Below the pieces are notes generated by a model. The model was not told where the DNA came from and did no database searches. It worked only from the letters and a program-made list of their open reading frames with translations. From Arcobacter ellisii (lineage in GTDB: Bacteria; Campylobacterota; Campylobacteria; Campylobacterales; Arcobacteraceae), in assembly GCF_003544915.1 (NCBI RefSeq), contig NZ_CP032097.1:2046001-2110000 (forward strand): 64,000 nucleotides of DNA, given 5' to 3'. The stretch's first letter is position 1. Each line of letters starts with the position of its first letter. Positions 51,315-59,816 of this stretch are shown piece by piece. Position numbers and translations under genes: made by a program.

Positions 51315-52436
51315 TTATTTATCTAATAAATGCTCATACTTTTTATCAGTTAATAATTTCATAAAAGCTACAAGTGCTTCAACTTTTCTATCGTTTAAAG
51401 CATTTGCTTTTAACTCTTTAAGTGAAATTGTATCTTTAACTTCTGGTTCATCCCAAACTTTTCCTGTTTCATTATTGATAGTTCTATCTTTATTATTATA
51501 TTTATCATAAAACTCAACAACAGTTTTTAAATCTTTAAATACACCATTATGCATATATGGAGCAGTTACAGCTACATTTCTAAGTGTTGGAACTTTATGT
51601 TTTCCTAACTCTTTTTCATCTTTAACATTTGGATTTGCTAATAATCCTTTATCTATTTCTTTTACACCATTTTTAGCTCTTAATTCATTATTTGCAGGTG
51701 TTCCAATATTATGATACTCATAATTTGTAAAAGTCTCCCCTGCTTTATCTTCCCCTTTTAAAACGTGACAAGTGGCACAAGAGTTATTATTATTTGAAAA
51801 GAATATTGATTTTCCTAAATCTTCAAGTGGAGTTAAATCATATTCACCTTTTAAATATCTATCATATTTTGAATCAAATGGTGAAAATTCTTCTGTTCTT
51901 TCAAAAGAAGCAATAGCAACAGTCATAGCATCATAAGTTTTGTTTTCATCTTTGAAAATCTCTTCACCAAAAATATTTTTAAATGAATTTACATATAAAC
52001 TATTCTCTTTGATTCTTTCAACTACCTCTTTTTTACTTTCCATTCCCATTTCGATTGGATTAAGTGGAGGACCACCAGCTTGTTCTTCTAAAGTAGCAGC
52101 TCTTCCATCCCAAAACTGTCCACCAATATATTTTTGTTTTTTCTCATCAAAATGAAAATTTGGTGAAAATTTTGCATAAGATGCAGTTGGAGCTTGTCTA
52201 TCTCCCAATGATTTTCCATCATCACCAAGTGATGCCATTTTTGATATGCCATTTTCCCTATCATCAACAAATCCAGCATTTGGATTATGACATGTTGCAC
52301 AGCTTTGTGTTCTGTTTTTTGATAAATTTACATCAAAATATAAAGCTTGACCTAAAGCCTCTTTTGATAAAACCTCACTAGCATTTAGACTTGAAAATGC
52401 TAAAAATACCGAAATTAATAAACTTGAATTTTTCAC
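51315..52436 (-). CDS. Periplasmic di-haem cytochrome c peroxidase
   Basis: A 373-aa exported protein (signal SSLLISVFLAFSSLNA) with two c-haem sites, CATCH at 46-50 and CATCH at 220-224. Family motifs include GGQFWDGRAATLEEQA and the C-terminal APYMHNG with VEFYDKYNN. It reduces hydrogen peroxide to water with electrons from cytochrome c in the periplasm. Its start overlaps the end of the fatty-acid hydroxylase gene by 59 bp, which ties it to the imelysin cluster upstream. Confidence 0.9.
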   Translation of the reverse strand: MKNSSLLISVFLAFSSLNASEVLSKEALGQALYFDVNLSKNRTQSCATCHNPNAGFVDDRENGISKMASLGDDGKSLGDRQAPTASYAKFSPNFHFDEKKQKYIGGQFWDGRAATLEEQAGGPPLNPIEMGMESKKEVVERIKENSLYVNSFKNIFGEEIFKDENKTYDAMTVAIASFERTEEFSPFDSKYDRYLKGEYDLTPLEDLGKSIFFSNNNNSCATCHVLKGEDKAGETFTNYEYHNIGTPANNELRAKNGVKEIDKGLLANPNVKDEKELGKHKVPTLRNVAVTAPYMHNGVFKDLKTVVEFYDKYNNKDRTINNETGKVWDEPEVKDTISLKELKANALNDRKVEALVAFMKLLTDKKYEHLLDK

Positions 52437-53340
52437 TAAATCCCCCTTTTTTTAGTAAATTATAAAATGGTCTTAAAATTAAATCTTTTAAAGATAAATA
52501 ATCTTTCATCTGTTCTTTTCTTAATCCAAACTTCATTATTTTGACCTCATTTGACAAACAAAGTGAGCCAAAAACTCTATCCCAAATAGCAATATATCCA
52601 CCATAATTTTTATTAAAATGTTTTTTATCATGATGTATTTGATGCTGTTTTGGAGAGAGTAACCATTTTTCTATAAATTTCCCAAAAGAAAATGGCACAT
52701 GAGAGTGTCTAAGATTTGAACCAAAAAGTGAAAATATAAATAAAAAAACATTAACACCTAAAACCATATAAATATCTATTTTTGCACCAAATAGATAGAT
52801 AAAAACTCCTGTAACTAAACCAATACTTAAAGAGTATCGAAGTCCAAATAAAAAATTTTCGACTGGATGAACCCTATAAAAAGTAACTGGAGTTAAAACT
52901 TTTGCACTATGATGTACCTTATGAAATTCCCATAAAAATGGAATTGTATGTAAAAATCTATGTAACCAATATCTTGTAAAATCGCTCACAATAAAAACAC
53001 AAATTGTGTACATCAAAACTATTTGATTATATGAAAAAAATTCATTTTCATAATAATCAAAATATAAATACAACTCTTTATTTACAAATAAAGCAACACT
53101 TTTTGCACTAATAATAAAAGGAATTAATAAAACCATATTTATAAAATATGATAAAAAAACATAATAATAATCAAGTTTTGCACTTGGATGTAACCACAAC
53201 TTTGAAGAGGTGATTACCCTACTATTTTTTTTGGTCACATAAAAATAGATTATTGCTAAAAATATTGAACTTAAAATATAAAGCCAATACAACCTTTTAC
53301 TAGGATTAGTTAAATAATCTAGTGCAAGAAGTTCATCCAT
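52378..53340 (-). CDS. Sterol desaturase/fatty acid hydroxylase family protein
   Basis: A 320-aa membrane protein with four or five helices and the His-rich di-iron motifs of the FA-hydroxylase family: WLHRFLHTIPFLWEFHKVHHSA and RVHPVENF, then LRHSHVPF and SPKQHQIHHDKKHFNKNYGG. These enzymes hydroxylate or desaturate lipid chains using oxygen. In this operon, between imelysin and cytochrome c peroxidase, its role is unclear and may be iron-linked. It starts 5 bp after the imelysin gene. Confidence 0.88.
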   Translation of the reverse strand: MDELLALDYLTNPSKRLYWLYILSSIFLAIIYFYVTKKNSRVITSSKLWLHPSAKLDYYYVFLSYFINMVLLIPFIISAKSVALFVNKELYLYFDYYENEFFSYNQIVLMYTICVFIVSDFTRYWLHRFLHTIPFLWEFHKVHHSAKVLTPVTFYRVHPVENFLFGLRYSLSIGLVTGVFIYLFGAKIDIYMVLGVNVFLFIFSLFGSNLRHSHVPFSFGKFIEKWLLSPKQHQIHHDKKHFNKNYGGYIAIWDRVFGSLCLSNEVKIMKFGLRKEQMKDYLSLKDLILRPFYNLLKKGGFSEKFKFINFGIFSIFKSKC

Positions 53341-53345
53341 TTTAA

Positions 53346-54293
53346 TTAATCTCCATCAGCATCTAAAACATCAGCTTGTAAACCAAGTTTTACTATCAAT
53401 GATAAATAATAAGCATTATGCAACTCTCTTAAACTTGTAAATAACTCTTTTGCATTTAAAAAATCATCTTTTTTTAATTTTCTTAAGATTACTTTTGATT
53501 CATTTATTTTTAAAAGTGCTGTTTCTAACTCTTTTTGTGCATCCATTTTTTTAGAAATATCTGCAAATCCATAATAATTCTTCTTCTCTAAAATCTCTTT
53601 ATGAGCATCTAAAATAGCATCTATTGCCTCAAAAGAGTTTTGACTTAAAAAATATTCTGCTCTTTCATTTTTTGCATCATTTTTATATTTTGAAGATAAT
53701 CCAGCAGCATTTCCAACTCTCCACTCTTTTAGTCTATATGAACTTGCAATTAATGTATTAATAACTATTGCATTTTCAAGTTTTTCATCTTTTGGTTTAG
53801 AAGTTAAATACTCTTCATAAACACCTTTGATATCTTCTAAATGAGAAATCAATGAATCTAAAATAACTTTTGCTAACTCTTTTTCTCTTTTTGTAAGCTC
53901 TTTATCATTATATAAAACATACTCTAAAGCATTTACAGTTTTAAAAGAGTTTTTAAATAAAGCTGTTTTTGGCTCATCATTTGATTCAATTACTCTTTGC
54001 ATTTGCGAGTTTAAATCCTCTTTTAGATTATTAAAAACATCCATATATCTTGGAGTATCTAAATAAGCATCATCTATTTCACCTGCGAAATATATAGCTT
54101 CAACTTTTTTCCATGATTTAATAAAATTTGTGAAATTTTTATCATTTATTTCAGTTTTTAAAGTTTGTGCATCTTTAATCGCTGTTTCTACATTTGGGAT
54201 AGATATATTTTTAACTATATTTAAAAGTCCTCTATCTTGTGCAAATATCATTGATGTAGAAAAAAACATCAAAAATAAAATCTTTTTTATCAT
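53346..54293 (-). CDS. Imelysin-family protein (small, 315 aa)
   Basis: An exported helical protein (signal KKILFLMFFSTSMIFA) of the imelysin/peptidase M75-like family. The central SFKTVNALEYVLYND and the C-terminal GLSSKYKNDAKNERAEY correspond to the two repeated helical halves, but the full GxHxxE motif is absent. Imelysins are iron-related periplasmic proteins of unknown exact chemistry. Its ATG overlaps the stop of the di-haem oxidoreductase gene. Confidence 0.82.
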   Translation of the reverse strand: MIKKILFLMFFSTSMIFAQDRGLLNIVKNISIPNVETAIKDAQTLKTEINDKNFTNFIKSWKKVEAIYFAGEIDDAYLDTPRYMDVFNNLKEDLNSQMQRVIESNDEPKTALFKNSFKTVNALEYVLYNDKELTKREKELAKVILDSLISHLEDIKGVYEEYLTSKPKDEKLENAIVINTLIASSYRLKEWRVGNAAGLSSKYKNDAKNERAEYFLSQNSFEAIDAILDAHKEILEKKNYYGFADISKKMDAQKELETALLKINESKVILRKLKKDDFLNAKELFTSLRELHNAYYLSLIVKLGLQADVLDADGD

Positions 54294-55684
54294 TATAATT
54301 CCTCTAAAAATTTAATCAATTTTTCTCTTTGTTCTTTTGGTAAATTCATATAGTTTTCTTTACTACTTTTTGCTTCACCACCATGCCATAAAATTGCCTC
54401 TTGGAAACTTCTTGCCCTTCCATCATGTAAAAGTCTAGGTTTCTCTTTATTTATTTTTTCATGAAGTGTTAATCCCCATAAAGGAGCTGTTCTCCACTCA
54501 CTTCCTGATGCCATAAATTCAACTCTTCCATCAGCTAAATCTTCTCCCATATCATGTAATAAAAAATCAGAAAATGGTGATACTTTAAAACCATTTTTTG
54601 TATCAAAACTACTTATATGACATTTTGAACAAGAAATTGCTTCAAATAAAGCTAAGCCTTCTTCATACTCTTTTGTTTTTTTAGGTGAATATGCTTTTAT
54701 ATTTTTTAAATAAGAAGTAACCGCTTCTAATCTATCATCTGGTAAATCTATCTTATCTCTTGCTTTTGGGGCATCATTACACTCTTTTTGAAATTTTGTA
54801 CAATTATCATCTGGAAAAATTGTTGTTGTTAATCCCATATCATTTACAGCCGCACCAGCAACTTGCTCTTTTAAAAAGGCAACACTTGCTTTCCAAGTAT
54901 AAAGTCCTAGTTCAGTTTTTTTTGTAATATTTGAGTAAACGAAATTTGCTCGTCCAGATATTCCATCATTATTTGAATCATTTTCATCAACATTTGCCAA
55001 AATATCTTCATGGGAAATTAGATTTATTAAGCCCATACCATTTAAAGTTGGAGCTATTCTATATGAAATATTTGCATCTTTATGTAAATTTCCATAATTT
55101 AGATTTTCTAGATTATATTTTGGTTTAAGAAGAACCTGTTTTTCTCCATCGGGGAAATTTACTTCAATCTCATCAAAATCTATTTTGATTTTTCCTTCAA
55201 AATCTACTCCGAAAATTCCATTTATTGATAACTGATTTCCATAATTTGGTTCAGGAACAAAACCTTTATATTTTAAAAGTTCTTGATGTTCAAAACTATT
55301 ATCAGATTTTATAGATAATCTTGCAACTAATGATCTTGAAGTCATATTTTGCTCTGCAATTAGAGTTCCTCTTCCATTTTTTGGATGACAATTTACACAA
55401 GTATTTGCATTAAAAAGTGGACCTAAACCATCACGTGCTGTTGTAACACTTGGTGCTTCAACCCAAGGAATTGAAAAAAAACTTCTTCCAAGAATAAATT
55501 CATCATACTCTTTATCATTTAATCCATCAATAGGTTTTAAAAGCAATGAACTATTTTTATTACTTGATAAAAATTTACTATCATCATTAACTGCAAAAAG
55601 CCCTGTAGCAAATATTGCTACAAGGCTTTTTAATAAAATTGTTTTTTTAACAAATAAAAAATTAGATTTTTGTTTCTTCAGCAT
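54293..55684 (-). CDS. Di-haem oxidoreductase (DHOR family)
   Basis: A 463-aa exported cytochrome with haem sites CVNCH (96-100) and CSKCH (about 352-356). Family motifs include FILGRSFFSIPWVEAPSVTTARDGLGPLFN in outline, NDGISGRANFVY and EWRTAPLWGL with LLHDGRARSFQEAILWHGGEA near the end. DHOR proteins act as periplasmic redox enzymes and often accompany imelysins. It overlaps the upstream imelysin gene by 23 bp. Confidence 0.88.
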   Translation of the reverse strand: MLKKQKSNFLFVKKTILLKSLVAIFATGLFAVNDDSKFLSSNKNSSLLLKPIDGLNDKEYDEFILGRSFFSIPWVEAPSVTTARDGLGPLFNANTCVNCHPKNGRGTLIAEQNMTSRSLVARLSIKSDNSFEHQELLKYKGFVPEPNYGNQLSINGIFGVDFEGKIKIDFDEIEVNFPDGEKQVLLKPKYNLENLNYGNLHKDANISYRIAPTLNGMGLINLISHEDILANVDENDSNNDGISGRANFVYSNITKKTELGLYTWKASVAFLKEQVAGAAVNDMGLTTTIFPDDNCTKFQKECNDAPKARDKIDLPDDRLEAVTSYLKNIKAYSPKKTKEYEEGLALFEAISCSKCHISSFDTKNGFKVSPFSDFLLHDMGEDLADGRVEFMASGSEWRTAPLWGLTLHEKINKEKPRLLHDGRARSFQEAILWHGGEAKSSKENYMNLPKEQREKLIKFLEEL

Positions 55685-57011
55685 CCGTTACATCTTCAGT
55701 AGTTAGACTAATTCCATTAGCAGCTGCAACATTTACCATTTCATCACCAAGTTTTCTCATCTCATTTTTAAGTTTTACAATAACTTTTGATTGTTCATTA
55801 TCTGGTCTGATTTGATAATCAAAATGAGCTTTTGTTTTTGCAACTTCATCAATACTATTGATTTTATCTTCAATAGATGCCATTAATTTTTCAATTCTCT
55901 CTTTTGTCTCTTTATCAGTTGCATCTAAAAGAGCTTTTCCATATTTTTTACCATTATAAGTTGCTGTTAAAATATTTTTAAACCCTAAATAGTTTGTTAC
56001 GATATCTCTGTGTGTATTATCTGAAAAACAAGAGTGTTCATCTTCTTCACTTGGAGTTAAAACAGCAACGGCAATTCTTTCATTTGCTAATTCAGATTTA
56101 ATAAATACACCCATTCCTGCAATAATTTGTTTTAATGCCTCAGAACTTTCAATATTTTTTGAAGCTTCTTTACCTTTTAGCTCACCTTTTAAAGCAGCTT
56201 GGTATAAACCATTATTTCCTTTTACATTTTTTTCCCAAGCAGAAGTAATAACTGTTAAATCATCAACTAATTTTGTTGTTACTGCTTGTAAATAAGCTAA
56301 TCTTCTTTTTGCATTTTTATCTGTAGTAAAATCTGTAAGAGCTCTTTGACCAGCTGTCATTGCACCTTTTGTTATACCATCTGTCATAAAATTAGAATAA
56401 TCTTGGTCTTGTCCCCATAATAAAAATTCAATTGCATGATAACCAGTTGAAACATTTGCATCACCACCATTTTCATTTAATTCAGTTAAAGCATCAGCTG
56501 TGATTTTTGTTACATCAACTTCTTTTGACTCTTCTCCACCTGGATTAAATTTTCCAACCGTATCAATAATATTTCCACTAGTTAATTTTCCATCAGCATC
56601 AACTGTATAATCAATCATATTTTCATCTAATGGCCAAGCATTAATTTGTCCTTCTAATGAACCATAAGCTTCAGCAACCCATCCTTCTTCTGCATCAACA
56701 GGACCATTTGCAAGTCTAAAGATTTCAGTTTGTCCATAAGATTCTCTTGATTCTAACCAAGCTTTTTTTGCCATATCAAGATTTGCTTGTGTAGGATTTT
56801 TACTAAATGTATCAATTGCAGTTTTTAAAGCTTTTGCATCTTTTAACGCATCACTATAATTTGCTAAAGCAATATCTGAATAAGCTTCTAAGATAGATTT
56901 TACTTGAGTTACTTCAAGTTTTTTTGGTTCAGTATTAGTTGCAGCATTTGAAGTTAAAGCAATTGCAGCAACAACAGAAAACGAAACTAACACTTTTTTA
57001 GTTAAATTCAT
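55662..57011 (-). CDS. Imelysin-family protein (large, 449 aa)
   Basis: First gene of the cluster: signal peptide (VLVSFSVVAAIALTSNA) and two imelysin halves. The motif GYHAIEFLLWGQD at 190-202 gives the characteristic GxHxxE with His192 and Glu195. Both halves are helical bundles (ALKTAIDTFSKNPTQANL and LDATDKETKERIEK). A perfect Fur box lies about 80 bp upstream, so it should be induced in iron limitation. Together with DHOR and other genes it forms an iron- or haem-linked periplasmic system. Confidence 0.9.
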   Translation of the reverse strand: MNLTKKVLVSFSVVAAIALTSNAATNTEPKKLEVTQVKSILEAYSDIALANYSDALKDAKALKTAIDTFSKNPTQANLDMAKKAWLESRESYGQTEIFRLANGPVDAEEGWVAEAYGSLEGQINAWPLDENMIDYTVDADGKLTSGNIIDTVGKFNPGGEESKEVDVTKITADALTELNENGGDANVSTGYHAIEFLLWGQDQDYSNFMTDGITKGAMTAGQRALTDFTTDKNAKRRLAYLQAVTTKLVDDLTVITSAWEKNVKGNNGLYQAALKGELKGKEASKNIESSEALKQIIAGMGVFIKSELANERIAVAVLTPSEEDEHSCFSDNTHRDIVTNYLGFKNILTATYNGKKYGKALLDATDKETKERIEKLMASIEDKINSIDEVAKTKAHFDYQIRPDNEQSKVIVKLKNEMRKLGDEMVNVAAANGISLTTEDVTDAEETKI

Positions 57012-57042
57012 AATCTAATTCCTTTTGTTAATTTTAATATTA

Positions 57043-57057
57043 ATTATCATAATGAAT
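57043..57057. promoter_or_regulatory. Second, weaker Fur-like box
   Basis: ATTATCA-T-AATGAAT, a partial match to the Fur palindrome, 32 bp before the large imelysin ATG. Confidence 0.45.
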
Positions 57058-57090
57058 TAAATCAAAAAAAAACTTTATCCTCTCTTAAAG

Positions 57091-57105
57091 TGATAATTAT
57101 TATCA
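57091..57105. promoter_or_regulatory. Fur box TGATAAT-T-ATTATCA
   Basis: A perfect 7-1-7 palindrome between the AsmA-like gene end and the imelysin operon start, on the upstream side of that operon. Confidence 0.85.
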
Positions 57106-57112
57106 TAAATAT

Positions 57113-59182
57113 TTAGAATATATTTTTTAAGTTGTTTATAATATCTTTTGTCTTCTCGTCTTTTATCTTTTCATCTAAAACTTTGTTTAGTTTTTCTTCT
57201 ATTTTATCCCTATTTTTTTCTACTTCATTTTTTAATAACTCTTTTGTATCTAAACCAATATTTGGTTTTTTCATATCACCTTTTAGTGTAATTACAAAAT
57301 TATTATCTTTAATTTTAGTATTTAATTTTGCATCAATTAGATTTTTATCAAAATCCAAAAATGCATCATCAGCTTGAATTTGTGTATTTTTACTTTGCAT
57401 ATTTAGATTTGAAACAAACTGTTTTTCATTTATATTACTCTCTATTTTAACCGTTTCATATATCTCTTTTGTTAAGTCAAATTTTGCTAATTGACTAATA
57501 ATATTTGAGTAATCATTTGGTAAAAAATGACCATTTAGAAGATTTGCATTTAATTTACCTTTTTTTATAGCTAAATCATATTGAAGGTCAAAATTTGCCT
57601 TTGAATCAAATATCTCTGGTTTATTCATTTTATATAATAAATCTTTCATATTTGCATTATCTAATTTCAAATTAAAAATGTCATTTTTTAAATTAAAATT
57701 TAAAGTTCCACCAACTATATTTGAATTACCAGTTAAAAAAAGATTTTTATCTAAAGATTTAACTTCCCCTTTTAAATCAAGTTCTCCTCTTAAATCACTT
57801 TTTGTTAAACCTTTTATTTTTTCCAAAGCTAAAATATTTAATACATAATCACTATTAAATGATTTATCACTCAAATTATAAATTGCTTTTTCTAAATTTA
57901 GTTTTCCAATATTTGATAAAACTTCAACTTTTGAAATAGCTTGATTTGGAACTAATGAAGTATTAATTGTAGAATCAAAAGTTATAACATCTGTTAATTC
58001 TTGTTTATAAACCGCATTTACAACTTCATTTATAATCTTTGCATTTGATATTTTTGAAACAATTAATCCATTTAATTTATCTAAAGAACTATCTTTAATT
58101 TGCCCTTTTACATTAAAATCACCTATTAAATAAACTGGCTCATTTAACATATGTAAAAGTTTTTCAATTTTTGCATTTTCAATTTTAAAATCAACATTTT
58201 GAGCTACAAAATCTTTTAACTCTAATTTATAATTAGTTGTACTTTCAAAAATATTTGAATTTCCATTTATTGAAATAAGAGAGTTTTCCATTGAAACTTT
58301 ACCAATATTTGAAAACTCTGCATTTAATTTTCTACCAAGAACACCTTCTAATCTATTTAGATTTTTTACATCAATTTTATAATCACTAAAAAAATTCTTA
58401 TTGTTTAAATCTATTATAGTTTTATCTAAAAAAATATCTGCGATTGAAGTTAATAATTCTGATTTTACCTCCGCCTTATTTCCTAATAAAGAAGCATTTA
58501 TATCCCCTTGAAAGTTTATTGGTGAAGATAAAGTTTGATTGAACTCTTTATTTATAACATCATTGTTTAATATACCTTTTGTCATATTTGCCACAAAAAT
58601 ACCATCAAGATTATTTATATCTATGTTTTTTATGTTTGCATTTATATTTAAAGTACCTTTTAAATATTCAGGTTTATTTATTAAACTTAACAGCTCTTCA
58701 ATTTTTGCTTCTTTTAAATCAAGTTGTATATTATTTATTTCAAATTTATTTAGATTGATATAATATTTAGTTTGGCTACTTGCAAGATTTGAAAATCCTT
58801 GAATAATCGCTTCTTGTTTATTCCCTTTAAAAATACCATTTGTATAAAATTTTCCTTTTAAATCTTGATGTATTAAATTTTTTAGTGTTGATAAATTTTC
58901 AATTTTTATATCATATTTTAAATCTACACTCTTTTTAAATATAGATAAATCACCAGAAATATTTATATAAGAATCATCATTAATAACGGCATTAAAATCA
59001 ATAGTTTTTAGTGTCAATATAAAATTATTTACTTTTAGTTTTACTTTTTCTTGCTCATTATTTACTTTACTCTCTATGTATGAAGAGATAATGCTATTTC
59101 CGTATTTTGTGAATAAAATTCCGTATATTGAACCTATAATTAAAATAATTAAAATTGTTAGAGAAAAAAATAATTTTTGCAT
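57113..59182 (-). CDS. AsmA-like membrane-anchored repeat protein
   Basis: A 689-aa protein with one N-terminal membrane anchor (FFSLTILIILIIGSIYGILF) and an otherwise periplasmic beta-rich body. A module of about 175 residues recurs three times: AKIEELLSLINKPEYL (159-174), AKIEKLLHMLNEPVYL (337-352) and ANMKDLLYKMNKPEIF (510-525). Each is followed by strands of alternating hydrophobicity with SDY(K/V) motifs. The C-terminus is a Lys/Asp/Glu helix. This fits AsmA/TamB-type bridge-like proteins implicated in phospholipid transport. The exact family is inferred. It is monocistronic. Confidence 0.6.
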   Translation of the reverse strand: MQKLFFSLTILIILIIGSIYGILFTKYGNSIISSYIESKVNNEQEKVKLKVNNFILTLKTIDFNAVINDDSYINISGDLSIFKKSVDLKYDIKIENLSTLKNLIHQDLKGKFYTNGIFKGNKQEAIIQGFSNLASSQTKYYINLNKFEINNIQLDLKEAKIEELLSLINKPEYLKGTLNINANIKNIDINNLDGIFVANMTKGILNNDVINKEFNQTLSSPINFQGDINASLLGNKAEVKSELLTSIADIFLDKTIIDLNNKNFFSDYKIDVKNLNRLEGVLGRKLNAEFSNIGKVSMENSLISINGNSNIFESTTNYKLELKDFVAQNVDFKIENAKIEKLLHMLNEPVYLIGDFNVKGQIKDSSLDKLNGLIVSKISNAKIINEVVNAVYKQELTDVITFDSTINTSLVPNQAISKVEVLSNIGKLNLEKAIYNLSDKSFNSDYVLNILALEKIKGLTKSDLRGELDLKGEVKSLDKNLFLTGNSNIVGGTLNFNLKNDIFNLKLDNANMKDLLYKMNKPEIFDSKANFDLQYDLAIKKGKLNANLLNGHFLPNDYSNIISQLAKFDLTKEIYETVKIESNINEKQFVSNLNMQSKNTQIQADDAFLDFDKNLIDAKLNTKIKDNNFVITLKGDMKKPNIGLDTKELLKNEVEKNRDKIEEKLNKVLDEKIKDEKTKDIINNLKNIF

Positions 59183-59361
59183 AAGAATAAACCTTTTGAT
59201 AAAGTGAGAAAATTATAACAAATTGTTTATAAAATAACTATTTTAAATTGTTTTAGCTTATTTTTAGTTTTATTTTTTTATAATCTCGTCCAACAAAGTG
59301 TTTAGTAGGGATACGCAAGCCGAACAGACTTTGGAAATAAAAACTTATATAAGGAAAAGAA

Positions 59362-59676
59362 ATGAAAAAAATCGTTCTTTTAATGCTAGCTATCGCTGGT
59401 TTTGCATTCGCTGCTGATGAAGCTGTTGTAAATGAAACTTTAAAAGCATACTCTGTAGTTGCTGCTGGAATTGGATTAGGTCTTGCTGCGCTTGGTGGTG
59501 CTATTGGTATGGGTAATACTGCTGCTGCAACTATTGCTGGTACTGCTAGAAACCCAGGTTTAGGTGGAAAATTAATGACTACTATGTTCATTGCTTTAGC
59601 GATGATTGAAGCTCAAGTTATTTATGCACTTGTTGTTGCTATGATTGCATTATATGCAAATCCATTTTTAGGGTAA
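59362..59676 (+). CDS. atpE: ATP synthase F0 subunit c
   Basis: A 104-aa protein with two membrane hairpin helices: a Gly-rich TM1 (GLGLAALGGAIGMGNTAAATIAG in outline) and TM2 with the ion-binding carboxylate in ALAMIEAQVIYALVVAMIAL. A cleavable-looking N-terminus (KKIVLLMLAIAGFAFA) makes it longer than the 79-aa E. coli protein. It forms the rotor ring. The gene is alone, as usual in Campylobacterota where atpE is detached from the main atp operon, with TAAGGAAAAGAA as ribosome site and a strong terminator. Confidence 0.95.
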   Translation: MKKIVLLMLAIAGFAFAADEAVVNETLKAYSVVAAGIGLGLAALGGAIGMGNTAAATIAGTARNPGLGGKLMTTMFIALAMIEAQVIYALVVAMIALYANPFLG

Positions 59677-59707
59677 TCTTTAAATCTACAGATTTAATAA
59701 ATACTTT

Positions 59708-59743
59708 AAAGGGTCAAGAAGTTTTCTTCTTGACCCTTTTTTT
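59708..59743 (+). terminator. Strong intrinsic terminator of atpE
   Basis: A perfect 14-bp stem AAAGGGTCAAGAAG / CTTCTTGACCCTTT with a TTTT loop is followed by a run of T. Confidence 0.9.
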
Positions 59744-59816
59744 TTATCTAAATTTTGACACCTTTTTGACACTCTTTAAAAGTAAAATTTCTTTTATAAT
59801 GTAAAAAGGAAAAAAA

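Noticed and set aside
59253-59591. Minus-strand open frame of 112 codons opposite atpE
   Set aside because: It is antisense to the conserved subunit c gene and its Ala/Pro-rich product is a by-product of that sequence.
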